Positions 15,644 to 22,615 of a stretch of 23,524 nt of DNA are shown here, piece by piece. Numbering within the stretch: the first letter of the stretch is position 1; each line of letters begins with the position of its first letter. The stretch spans positions 1-23,524 of the forward strand of contig CAMLRB010000028.1 of assembly GCA_946482295.1 (NCBI GenBank), given 5' to 3'. The stretch comes from an uncultured Bacteriovorax sp. (GTDB taxonomy: Bacteria > Bdellovibrionota > Bacteriovoracia > Bacteriovoracales > Bacteriovoracaceae). Made by a program: the position numbers and the translations under genes. Below the pieces are notes generated by a model that searched no databases, was not told the origin of the DNA, and saw only the letters and a program-made list of their open reading frames with translations.

Positions 15644-16801
15644 TTAAGCAGGGCGAGCTCTTTTTCTCATTGATACAATTGTTAAGGCGATAAATAAACA
15701 GATCGCTGATCGAATAAGAGATTCGTTATAAATACTAATATTGCTGGCAATTTTTCCTGCAAATATTTCACCGCAACCCAAGATTAAAATATTAAGCAGG
15801 CTTCTAATTCCAAACACGCTTGAAGTTATTTCAACTGGTGTCTTTTGTTGCCATTCAACCGTGTATGATTGAACAATTTTGGCATAGGATAAAAAGACTA
15901 AGAAAGTGAAAAGGACAACGCTCCATTCCTGGCGCGCAAAATAAAGCAAACCATAACTAAGCGAGAAGAATAGCCAAGTAAAATGATCATAATTTTCTTG
16001 TTTAATTTTACTAAAGATATAACCTGAAACAAAAAAGGAAAGTCCAAAAAGCGCTTGAAGCACAAAAGTTAAACTTGGTTCGATGGCAGAAATTCGGACA
16101 ATTAAAATAGATATCCCGGAAATTAAAATGGAGAGAGATAAATCTTTAAAGATGAGAGTTTTATCGATGGAAAAATAATCTTTAAAACGATCTGTGATAG
16201 ATTTTTTTGTATTTTGACTAAAGCTTATATCTGGAAGGTTAAATATAAGAATTCCACCTAATAAAAAACTTAAGGCATCAAAGGCCATTGTATACGTAAA
16301 GTCTACATTTTTAAAAAAGAGCAAACATAGAAACGCCGAAAACAATGAAGTACCTGATGTAATGGAGCTTAAGAATATAGACAAATTTTTTGTGTGTTGA
16401 TGGTTTTTCGATAAGATTTTAATATATTTATTTCGGGCCGGTGATTGGATGGAAGTCAATACCGCTTTAAATCCAACAAACAATATGAATAAATATTTTG
16501 AATAAGGGAAGTCTGAACCCCAAAGAAGCATCAAACAGATAGATATACACATTGCTAAAAGTTCGACAGTTACAATAATTTTTTTGGGACTTATGCGATC
16601 GCCAATATCCCCGAAGACTAGTAATGAAAGCATTCCAAAAAGATGGCTTGCCCCCAAAAGAAGACCAACTTGGAGGTGAGACCATCCAATGGCCTTTGGA
16701 AAAAAAATCATACCTGCTATAAAGACATAGTTACCCAATTGAGAAATGAAGGTACCAGTATAAAATTTCCAAAGATGTTGCTGAGAAATCTGAGGTTGCA
16801 T
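15644..16801 (-). CDS. Major facilitator superfamily transporter
   Basis: A 385-residue protein with about 12 hydrophobic segments. The loop between helices 2 and 3 reads GDIGDRISPKK, the MFS motif A (GxxxDRxGRR). No substrate-specific motif is evident; length and layout suit drug, peptide or sugar exporters. Its ATG follows the TAA of the solute-binding protein gene with no gap (TAAATG), so the two proteins are made together. Pairing an ABC-type binding protein with an MFS carrier, without any ABC permease or ATPase, is unusual. The 3' end converges on the cupin gene. Confidence 0.87.
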   Translation of the reverse strand: MQPQISQQHLWKFYTGTFISQLGNYVFIAGMIFFPKAIGWSHLQVGLLLGASHLFGMLSLLVFGDIGDRISPKKIIVTVELLAMCISICLMLLWGSDFPYSKYLFILFVGFKAVLTSIQSPARNKYIKILSKNHQHTKNLSIFLSSITSGTSLFSAFLCLLFFKNVDFTYTMAFDALSFLLGGILIFNLPDISFSQNTKKSITDRFKDYFSIDKTLIFKDLSLSILISGISILIVRISAIEPSLTFVLQALFGLSFFVSGYIFSKIKQENYDHFTWLFFSLSYGLLYFARQEWSVVLFTFLVFLSYAKIVQSYTVEWQQKTPVEITSSVFGIRSLLNILILGCGEIFAGKIASNISIYNESLIRSAICLFIALTIVSMRKRARPA

Positions 16802-18220
16802 TTAATTCAACTCTATCTGATCAAATTTAAGAAATTGAATTCCTAAGGGATGGGGTGGGACTGTTTTTACAATTTTAGACCAAAATTCAACTCGATCCGT
16901 TCCAAAGAACAAAGGCATGACATTCAAATGGGTCATTATACTTTTCTGGATTTCATAAAAGCATGAATCGTTCTTGTTGTTTGATGAGCTACATATTTCC
17001 AGTAAACGATCAACTTCTTGGTCTTGAACTAAAAAGAAGTTATCGCGAATATCGCTCTTAAAATAACTTAAATTGGCCATGGCATCCGGGTAGTCCAGCC
17101 CTTTAGGCGAGATGATACCTTCAAAGTTCTTTTCTTTAATCAACTTTATGAAATTATCAACCTCAGTTTCAAAGAAATTTAATTTCAAATTAGGATGTAC
17201 CCACTTTGTTTTGAAATAATCAATGATTGTTTCTTCCGACCATCCTTTCATATAATGAATAGTAAGATTTAATGGGCTTAGGTTTTTTTCATCAAAATTC
17301 AAGTCAAGTTTTGGTTTAATTGACTCTTTTATCGATCCGGCCAACATCGTAGGTACATATCCATGTGCTGGTTGAATGTTAGGGGATTTTAATTTTGCTA
17401 TCAATTCGCTTGTATCAAAACTTAGGAAGAAGAATTTTCGCCAGTCGAGGTTAATCTTTTTTGGGTCTAATATAAAAAAATGTTCATGAGTTATTCCGCT
17501 CAATACTTGATGAAATTCAAGTTCTTTGAGTGTTTGAATGTTACTTGCATTTGAGTTGCTAAGTGAGACCATATCTACTTTTCCATTCAGACCCGACTGA
17601 ACGATATCGGCGTTTTTGTCTAAAATAATTTTAATATGAGAAGCAGGTTTGGCTGAAGTAAACTTATTTTTATTCCATAACTCTAGAGAAATAATCCCTT
17701 CTTTAGGCACTGAAACTATTCGATATGGCCCGGAGAATGCCATTGGTTGAACTAAATCGAGTTGATCATTAAGTTTTAATATTGAAGTATCAGGTGTGGC
17801 CAATTGTTTTAACAAAATAGAATTCGGCCTAGAGAGTTTGATAATAAGTTTATTTGAATCCAAAGCGTGAATGGCCAGGTCATCTAGATTCCTTGATTTC
17901 AGAAATTTTTCAGCACCTTGAATATTTTGTAAATCTGCTGAGATTGAAGCCCCGATTTTAAAAATTCTCTTAAGTGATTTTTCAATATCAAAGGCGGTAA
18001 TAGGACTTTGATCGCTAAATTTTTTATCGTTGAGTTGGAATCGATACTCAAGTTGATCATCAGAAATCTCCCAGCTTTTAGCAATGTCAGGAGTTACTGT
18101 TCCATCCGACTGATACTGCAGTAATGATGAGTAGATCTGGTTACACAGAATCATGGAGTAGATATCTTCCATGTGATGAGGGTCAACCTCGATATTCTCG
18201 AACTTGAAAATGATTTTCAT
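16802..18220 (-). CDS. Family-5 (oligopeptide/nickel type) solute-binding protein, signal sequence out of frame
   Basis: A 472-residue SBP_bac_5 protein in its intact frame. Its beginning, ENIEVDPHHMEDIYSMILCNQIYSSLLQYQ, then TVTPDIAKSWEISDD and ITAFDIEKSLKRIF, is the normal start of a mature OppA/DppA-type protein. The end, LNVMPLFFGTDRVEFWSK, is also typical. Members bind peptides, nickel-chelates or opines. As annotated it lacks any export signal. The DNA just upstream (18221-18290) encodes a lipoprotein signal that is one base out of frame. Either a frameshift has made the protein cytoplasmic, or the sequence has a one-base error. The gene is coupled to the MFS gene. A distant parallel is E. 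coli SgrR (family-5 domain) beside SetA (MFS), but no DNA-binding domain is present here. Confidence 0.8.
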   Translation of the reverse strand: MKIIFKFENIEVDPHHMEDIYSMILCNQIYSSLLQYQSDGTVTPDIAKSWEISDDQLEYRFQLNDKKFSDQSPITAFDIEKSLKRIFKIGASISADLQNIQGAEKFLKSRNLDDLAIHALDSNKLIIKLSRPNSILLKQLATPDTSILKLNDQLDLVQPMAFSGPYRIVSVPKEGIISLELWNKNKFTSAKPASHIKIILDKNADIVQSGLNGKVDMVSLSNSNASNIQTLKELEFHQVLSGITHEHFFILDPKKINLDWRKFFFLSFDTSELIAKLKSPNIQPAHGYVPTMLAGSIKESIKPKLDLNFDEKNLSPLNLTIHYMKGWSEETIIDYFKTKWVHPNLKLNFFETEVDNFIKLIKEKNFEGIISPKGLDYPDAMANLSYFKSDIRDNFFLVQDQEVDRLLEICSSSNNKNDSCFYEIQKSIMTHLNVMPLFFGTDRVEFWSKIVKTVPPHPLGIQFLKFDQIELN

Positions 18221-18290
18221 AATTTGATTATTTTTGATTGAACAAGACCAAACGAAGAAGGTTAATAGAATAAGTAGTTAAATGTTTCAC
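18221..18290 (-). other. Frameshifted lipoprotein signal sequence
   Basis: Reading the minus strand in the frame of the binding protein, the codons from 18277 to 18221 give LLILLTFFVWSCSIKNNQI and run straight into the annotated ATG at 18220. A TAA at 18280-18278 blocks this frame and no ATG, GTG or TTG lies between. One frame away, GTG AAA CAT TTA (18290-18279) begins a gene. Removing the single A at 18278 joins them as MKHLLLILLTFFVWSC, a textbook lipoprotein signal with the lipidated cysteine at codon 18244-18242. No clear Shine-Dalgarno precedes the GTG. Confidence 0.65.
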
Positions 18291-18494
18291 TTATCATTAA
18301 TTCTATTTAAATATTCAGAAATAACCACAATGGAATTAGCAATTCTAATTGATCATTTAAGTCAGTCATAATATCAAAAAAAAGAAGTGTTAAGCCTCAT
18401 TGGCAAGCTGCAAGAACAGGGAAAATGGCAGCATGCTTGCAATTATTTGTTAGACTACTCGATCAATTCACACGGAATAATTTATGGATGTGAA

Positions 18495-20342
18495 ATGAAT
18501 ACAAAAAATAGCAAGCAAGATTTTCCAAAAATAAGTACGACTTCGTCATGGTTATGGATTTTTATAATTAGCTTTATTGTTCTTAGTTATATGACAAGAA
18601 CATATGAAGAGCCAAAATCCTATGATGAATTTTTAAAACTTGTTCAGGAAGAAAAAATTACCGAAGTCCTTTTCGACAATGATCAAATTATTTCCAAGTT
18701 AAAAGATGCAGATAAAAGCATTATCACTTATAACGTTAATGACCCTACACTTATTCAATTGCTCAAGACGAAGGGGGTTAAATTTCGTGCGAATCCTCAA
18801 AGTACTTTTTCTAAAAATTTATTTTTTTGGCTTCTTCCAATCTTACTCCTTTATTTTTTTGTCAGGAATTCTTTTAAAATTCAAGGTGGAAACCCTCTAT
18901 TATCTTTTAACAAATCCAAAGCAAAAATTTACGTAGAGAAAGATATTAAAACGACTTTTAACGATATTGCTGGCGTCGAAGAAGCCAAAGAAGAATTAGT
19001 TGAAGTAGTCAATTTTCTTAAAAATCCTTCGCATTATTCTAGACTAGGCGGTCATATACCCAAAGGGGTTTTGCTCGTTGGACCACCGGGTACAGGGAAA
19101 ACATTGATGGCCAAAGCGGTGGCCGGAGAAGCCAATGTTCCTTTTTTTTCAATAAATGGTTCTGAGTTTGTTGAATTGTTTGTCGGAATGGGGGCGGCAC
19201 GTGTTCGAGATCTTTTTCAGCAAGCGCGAGATCAATCTCCATGTATCATTTTTATTGATGAACTCGATGCCTTGGGAAAGGCACGTTCAATTTCAAACAT
19301 AACTGGTGGACATGATGAAAAAGAACAAACGCTCAACCAATTGCTTGCGGAGTTAGATGGCTTTGATTCTACCTCTGGCGTTATTCTCTTGGCCGCAACG
19401 AATCGTCCTGAAGTTTTAGATCCAGCACTTTTACGTGCCGGAAGATTTGATCGCCAAGTCTTATTAGACAAACCAGACCAAAAAGGAAGAATTGAAATAT
19501 TAAAAATCCATATTAAAAACATAAAACTTAAAGAAGGTATAAAACTAGAGGAAATAGCATCCATGACTCCTGGATTTTCAGGAGCGGATCTTGCCAATCT
19601 CATTAATGAAGCGGCACTCATTGCAACGAGAAGAAACGCTGATTATGTGGAGAGCAAAGATTTTTTAGTTGCTATCGAAAGAATTGTCGCCGGCCTCGAA
19701 AGAAGACAACGTGTAATGAATTCCGATGAAAAGAAAAGAATTGCCTTCCATGAAATGGGTCATGCCACTTCCTCACTGGGACTTCAATGCCAGGACAAAG
19801 TACAAAAAGTAAGTATAATTCCCCGTGGAGTGGGAGCTCTCGGTTACACGCTCCAACGTCCACTAGAAGATCGTTACATCATGACCAAAGATGAACTATG
19901 CAATAAGATTGCGACACTTTTAGGTGGTAGAGTTTCAGAGCAAGTTTTTTTTAATGATCTTTCTACGGCCGCTGGTGATGATCTTATTAAGGCCACAAAT
20001 ATTGCTCGAGCAATGGTTACTCAATATGGGATGGGCGAAACTTTAGGACTAGTAAGCGAGCAGGGGGCAGCACATAGATATTTACAAACAGACTATGTCG
20101 TTCCAAACCAAAGTGCCTGGAGTGATAAAACCGAAGAAAAAATAGATAGAGAAATCAAATCAATACTCAGTGCTTGTCACGCACTTTCAAAAAAAGTCAT
20201 TGAAGAAAACGTCGATTTTATAAACATTTGTGTGAATGAATTAATGAATAAAGAAACTTTGGATTCGGCGGAAATTGAAGAACTCTGGAAAAAACACGGA
20301 AAATTTCTTAGTAAGGAAGAAAATGTAGATGGTGCCTCGTAG
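18495..20342 (+). CDS. ftsH: ATP-dependent zinc metalloprotease FtsH
   Basis: 615 residues counted from the ATG at 18495. A first membrane helix (about 18-33) is followed by a short periplasmic domain (about 40-105) and a second helix (about 108-124). The AAA domain has Walker A GPPGTGKT (196-203), pore loop FVGMG (229-233), Walker [12 protein letters not shown] and second region of homology [20 protein letters not shown]. The protease domain has HEMGH (419-423), with the third zinc ligand probably D496. It degrades membrane and regulatory proteins at the inner membrane. An in-frame GTG at 18387 would add 36 residues before the normal FtsH start; I reject it as atypical. The last codons GAS and the stop come from the first 35-bp repeat. 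Confidence 0.95.
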   Translation: MNTKNSKQDFPKISTTSSWLWIFIISFIVLSYMTRTYEEPKSYDEFLKLVQEEKITEVLFDNDQIISKLKDADKSIITYNVNDPTLIQLLKTKGVKFRANPQSTFSKNLFFWLLPILLLYFFVRNSFKIQGGNPLLSFNKSKAKIYVEKDIKTTFNDIAGVEEAKEELVEVVNFLKNPSHYSRLGGHIPKGVLLVGPPGTGKTLMAKAVAGEANVPFFSINGSEFVELFVGMGAARVRDLFQQARDQSPCIIFIDELDALGKARSISNITGGHDEKEQTLNQLLAELDGFDSTSGVILLAATNRPEVLDPALLRAGRFDRQVLLDKPDQKGRIEILKIHIKNIKLKEGIKLEEIASMTPGFSGADLANLINEAALIATRRNADYVESKDFLVAIERIVAGLERRQRVMNSDEKKRIAFHEMGHATSSLGLQCQDKVQKVSIIPRGVGALGYTLQRPLEDRYIMTKDELCNKIATLLGGRVSEQVFFNDLSTAAGDDLIKATNIARAMVTQYGMGETLGLVSEQGAAHRYLQTDYVVPNQSAWSDKTEEKIDREIKSILSACHALSKKVIEENVDFINICVNELMNKETLDSAEIEELWKKHGKFLSKEENVDGAS

Positions 20343-20365
20343 TTGACGATCTTCGAACTGAAATT
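20331..20365. repeat. 35-bp direct repeat, copy 1 (ftsH 3' end)
   Basis: The repeat begins GGTGCCTCG and ends CTTCGAACTGAAATT. It starts inside ftsH and supplies its last three sense codons and stop. Identity with copies 2 and 3 is 34-35 bp and stops abruptly on both sides. All three copies point the same way. Confidence 0.85.
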
Positions 20366-20376
20366 CTAACTCATTG

Positions 20377-20402
20377 AAAAAAAGGGGAGGAAGATCCTCC
20401 CC
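20377..20402 (-). terminator. Terminator of the small-peptide mRNA
   Basis: On the minus strand GGGGAGGA-TCT-TCCTCCCC gives an 8-bp stem with a 3-nt loop, followed by seven Ts. It lies 12 nt beyond the stop of the 27-residue ORF (20414) and just before repeat copy 1. The plus strand has no T-tract after the stem, so it serves the minus strand. Confidence 0.85.
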
Positions 20403-20413
20403 CGGTGTCTAAC

Positions 20414-20497
20414 CTAACCCTTAATAAGCATGTGAATTATTGCTAGTAATTTCACAATATTAAGAATCAGGATTAAGACATCTAAAGTCTTAAGCAT
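20414..20497 (-). CDS. 27-residue hydrophobic peptide, candidate type I toxin
   Basis: ATG at 20495-20497 and TAG at 20414-20416. GGAGG (20503-20507) lies 5 nt before the ATG. The peptide starts MLKTLDVLILILNIVKLLA and ends IIHMLIKG. More than half of its residues are Leu, Ile or Val, with lysines near both ends, as in membrane-inserting type I toxins such as Ibs, TisB and Hok. I know no exact relative. The mRNA can fold into TTAAGAC-TTTAGAT-GTCTTAA (20473-20493) and GTGAA(A)TTA-CTAGCAA-TAATTCAC (20432-20455). Both 7-nt loops are complementary to loops of the divergent RNA at about 20588-20663. A hairpin, AAGCC-6 nt-GGCTT (20513-20528), stands just upstream of the ribosome site. An in-frame ATG at 20512 would add five residues. 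Toxicity is inferred, not shown. Confidence 0.65.
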   Translation of the reverse strand: MLKTLDVLILILNIVKLLAIIHMLIKG

Positions 20498-20522
20498 CCT
20501 TGCCTCCAACATAAGCCTTCAT
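20490..20522 (-). CDS. Possible 10-codon leader peptide overlapping the toxin start
   Basis: ATG AAG GCT ... GCT TAA encodes MKAYVGGKDA. It covers the toxin ribosome site and ends at 20490, within toxin codons 2-3, in another frame. The arrangement resembles mok over hok, where leader translation opens the toxin ribosome site. It has no Shine-Dalgarno of its own, and such short frames arise by chance. Confidence 0.25.
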   Translation of the reverse strand: MKAYVGGKDA

Positions 20523-20547
20523 TGGCTTGGCACTTAAGACTCGAGAC

Positions 20548-20563
20548 AAATATCTTGATATTT
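20548..20563. promoter_or_regulatory. 16-bp palindrome in the toxin-antitoxin divergent region
   Basis: AAATATC-TT-GATATTT has perfect 7-bp arms. It lies between the peptide gene and the antisense RNA gene. TTGATA (20555-20560) and TAGGCT (20577-20582), 16 bp apart, could be the RNA promoter, with a start near 20589. The -10 is poor. I could not identify a confident promoter for the peptide mRNA. Confidence 0.3.
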
Positions 20564-20587
20564 TTTATGGAAATGTTAGGCTTAAGA

Positions 20588-20663
20588 AATCCTCGGTGTA
20601 ACGGTTTGCTAGACCGTCGAGGACATCTAAAGTCTAAAAACCCTCTAACGTGAGGGTTTTTTT
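20588..20663 (+). ncRNA. Candidate antisense RNA antitoxin
   Basis: A short structured RNA on the plus strand, divergent from the peptide gene. First comes a long hairpin: TCCTCG (20590-20595) pairs with CGAGGA (20618-20623), a bulge follows, then ACGGT-TTGCTAG-ACCGT (20601-20617). Next is GGAC-ATCTAAA-GTCT (20621-20635), then the terminator. The loop TTGCTAG is the exact complement of loop CTAGCAA in the peptide mRNA. ATCTAAA is the exact complement of loop TTTAGAT. The second contact extends to 16 pairs including one G-U (20620-20635 with 20490-20475), over codons 3-8. A third, weaker match pairs CGGTGT (20594-20599) with ACACCG after the ORF. The 5' end is estimated from the structure only. 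Confidence 0.6.
20636..20663 (+). terminator. Terminator of the candidate antitoxin RNA (bidirectional)
   Basis: ACCCTC-TAACGT-GAGGGT is a 6-bp stem followed by seven Ts on the plus strand and preceded by five As. It can therefore also end the minus-strand kinase-like transcript, whose stop lies about 70 nt away. Confidence 0.8.
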
Positions 20664-20731
20664 ATTTGAATTGTTCTCAACAAATTGATTAATTTATTTC
20701 ATTTTTGATTTTAATTACGAAGAAGAGTTAC

Positions 20732-21289
20732 TTAAAGATTCAGTTTATTAATGTGATAAACAGCTTTATCTAGTACTTCTGTTTCACTAAAAATACCTTC
20801 AATTCTTATTAAAGGACATTTTAATTTTTTTATCCAAGCTTCATGACGAGGTTTGCTTCTCCCACTCAAAAATCCTTCATCGTATTGCTTGGCCCATTCA
20901 ATAAATTTTGAATGACCTTCGTACATATCACCATCAACTTCAATTCTTTCACCGAACCTTTCTCGTTCGCGATTCTTTATTCTTTGAATCCTTTGCTGTT
21001 TTGGAACATACAGATAAATGGCGCAGGTAAATTCATCTTGAATGTCATCTCCCCAAGAGATTAAAGATCCGGAAATAACCCAGCTAGAATGAGTAGATAA
21101 AGCATTTTTAAGTAAAACTTTACGTGTTTCAATTGGGTGAGCTTCTTGAAAAGGAGGATTAGATTCTTTCCAATAGTAATCATCAGCATCTAAAAAAGGA
21201 ATTTGATAATGTTGGGAAAGATGTTTTCCTAAAGTTGTCACACCTGAACCAGATGCCCCAAAAATATGAATTTTTATTTTTTTAATCAC
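20732..21289 (-). CDS. P-loop nucleotide-kinase-like protein with variant Walker A
   Basis: A 185-residue cytoplasmic protein resembling adenylate-kinase-type P-loop proteins that are usually annotated only as AAA family ATPase. The phosphate loop is GASGSGVTTLG (residues 11-21), with Val where Walker A has Lys. I recall GASGSGTTTLG and GASGAGVTTLG in this family, so the change is probably a family trait. FLDADDYYWKESNPP (34-47) is the usual substrate-side motif, and KQQRIQRIKNRERERFGER looks like a lid region with arginines. The substrate is unknown. The start is a GTG at 21287-21289, without a clear Shine-Dalgarno and 39 nt from repeat copy 2. This is the main cargo of cassette 1. Confidence 0.8.
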   Translation of the reverse strand: MIKKIKIHIFGASGSGVTTLGKHLSQHYQIPFLDADDYYWKESNPPFQEAHPIETRKVLLKNALSTHSSWVISGSLISWGDDIQDEFTCAIYLYVPKQQRIQRIKNRERERFGERIEVDGDMYEGHSKFIEWAKQYDEGFLSGRSKPRHEAWIKKLKCPLIRIEGIFSETEVLDKAVYHINKLNL

Positions 21290-21328
21290 AGATAAATTTT
21301 AATGAAGTTTATATTGTACGTATAGATT

Positions 21329-21362
21329 GGTGCCTCGTAGAAGACGATCTTCGAACTGAGAT
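21329..21362. repeat. 34-bp direct repeat, copy 2
   Basis: It differs from copy 1 at three positions (AA for TT in the middle, G for A near the end) and is one base shorter at the right end. In this copy GAAGA-CGA-TCTTC makes a 5-bp hairpin. It separates the kinase-like gene from the truncated GNAT gene. Confidence 0.85.
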
Positions 21363-21368
21363 AAAAAG

Positions 21369-21491
21369 CTATGATTTTAATAAACCATCTTTTTTATCAC
21401 CAGCTAATCGTTGAACTTCTTTTGCATCACTTAAATTAAAAGCTCTAAGAAGTAGTCGATCTGTTTCTAGTGATGGGGTTGAATTATTCAT
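21369..21491 (-). pseudogene. N-terminal fragment of a RimJ/RimL-type GNAT acetyltransferase
   Basis: ATG at 21489-21491 and TAG at 21369-21371, 40 codons. Residues 8-33 read LETDRLLLRAFNLSDAKEVQRLAGDK, the unmistakable opening of a RimJ/RimL-like GNAT. The match ends there: KDGLLKS and a stop follow, and repeat copy 2 begins 6 bp later. The other 130 or so residues, including the acetyl-CoA loop, are missing. The remnant looks like a gene cut off by recombination or deletion at the repeat. It lies 69 bp downstream of the DUF6973-like gene on the same strand. Confidence 0.8.
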
Positions 21492-21516
21492 GAAGTCGAG
21501 CCTGTTTTAGTAATTA

Positions 21517-21562
21517 TAGTGCAATCAAGAATAGGATATTGAATCGATTAATAATTGCACTA
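21517..21562. repeat. 9-bp inverted repeat at the end of the DUF6973-like gene
   Basis: TAGTGCAAT (21517-21525) and ATTGCACTA (21554-21562) are perfect arms 28 nt apart. The right arm contains the stop codon of the minus-strand gene. No T-tract follows, so it is not a typical terminator. It may stabilise the mRNA end or be part of a recombination site. Confidence 0.45.
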
Positions 21563-22570
21563 ACCTAGATTGTTTGTAGAAAAAATATCTTTCTTCGAAA
21601 CTGGAATTTCATCTCCACATATTTTCCTCAATTCATAATTGGGATAAACGCCGTTCTTGATTAGAGTTACAAATTCATCTTTTTTTATGACTTGCTCTTT
21701 ATTCAAATCATAAAAAATTCGATTTTTCCCATTCTTATTTTCATCAAGAACTATAACCATTCCGGAAATATCTTTTGTGAGTTTGCCCGCACCTTTATAC
21801 ACTCTCTTATCATTTTCAGGATAAATGATAAGTTCTCCATTTCTTAAAGCCTTCATCAACCTTTTGAACAAATCTTTTCTCGATTTTGTTTTTTTGCCAT
21901 ATTTTATACCGATGTTATTATTCCAAAGGTCCATGTTGGTTGAATTTTCAGAATTAGAAGAAGATATATTCTCACCAGGAAAATATTCATTTAGTCTGCC
22001 AAAGATTTCAGCCGCTTTCTCATTATATTCTTGAGTAAATACACCACAAGTATAAGCATGTCTTAAAGCATCTATATCATTATCATTAAATCCATCAGCA
22101 AATTCATTGAAAGTTCCATCTTGGTTTTTAGGTAACTTTCTTAAATGCTTGTCTATAAGTTTATAAACTTCTTTTTTAGCTTCTTCCTTGAGGGCCGGAG
22201 GCCAGAATTTCATGCGTTCTTCCTTGAGATATATATAAAGTATTATAACCATCCCGAACAAGAATCCCCAGTGTAAAATATCATACTGCAAAGGAAGCAA
22301 AAGAAATGAAGTTAGTAGTGAAGGAAGAAAAAGTAAGGTACCTAGAATTTTTCTGTTAAGAAAAAATTCTAGGCTTATGAGAAGGACACCTATGTTCCAT
22401 ACAGAAGACATAATAAGCCATTTTAAGAGTAGGAAAGTTGTAAATTTTAAATAGGCGAAATGATCTATTAATTCATAAAAATAGAATCCAACAAGAACGA
22501 TATAGAGGATGCGAAGAAAATATTTCATTTCCTCGAACTCAATATCTTTCCGATTTATGATATTTTTCAT
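21560..22570 (-). CDS. Membrane protein with DUF6973-like C-terminal domain
   Basis: 336 residues. Four hydrophobic segments (about 18-36, 43-68, 75-95 and 98-115) are followed by a soluble part. In that part NDIDALRHAYTCGVFTQEYNEKAAEIFGRLNEYFPGE (164-200) and NSTNMDLWNNNIGIKYG (209-225) match the pattern I know as DUF6973: D-A-x-R-H-A-Y, an (A)-(x)-(x)-F-G helix with a following E, then MDLxNNxxG. The domain occurs in secreted and polymorphic-toxin-like proteins and its activity is unknown. The conserved H171, E195 and N217/N218 could form a catalytic or metal site. A 110-residue charged C-terminus follows. No ribosome site is clear. The gene is the intact cargo of cassette 2 and starts 45 nt from repeat copy 3. 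Confidence 0.65.
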   Translation of the reverse strand: MKNIINRKDIEFEEMKYFLRILYIVLVGFYFYELIDHFAYLKFTTFLLLKWLIMSSVWNIGVLLISLEFFLNRKILGTLLFLPSLLTSFLLLPLQYDILHWGFLFGMVIILYIYLKEERMKFWPPALKEEAKKEVYKLIDKHLRKLPKNQDGTFNEFADGFNDNDIDALRHAYTCGVFTQEYNEKAAEIFGRLNEYFPGENISSSNSENSTNMDLWNNNIGIKYGKKTKSRKDLFKRLMKALRNGELIIYPENDKRVYKGAGKLTKDISGMVIVLDENKNGKNRIFYDLNKEQVIKKDEFVTLIKNGVYPNYELRKICGDEIPVSKKDIFSTNNLG

Positions 22571-22615
22571 GTAATTAGATTAATAAATAGAAGAAGTTTT
22601 GGAAATAAAAGAATT

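Noticed and set aside
18387..18494. GTG start giving FtsH a 36-residue N-terminal extension.
   Set aside because: FtsH proteins begin a few residues before the first membrane helix. The ATG at 18495 fits this, and the extension shows no recognisable feature.
20331..20365. The repeat as a tRNA 3' end (TGG/CCA-like edge in copies 2 and 3 plus TTCGAA).
   Set aside because: On the minus strand the distance from TTCGAA to the CCA-like end is 5 nt too long, and no T-arm stem forms around the loop.
20401..20640. A riboswitch or housekeeping RNA (6S, tmRNA) in the gap after ftsH.
   Set aside because: No conserved core of a known class was recognised. The paired complementary loops and the small ORF explain the structure better.
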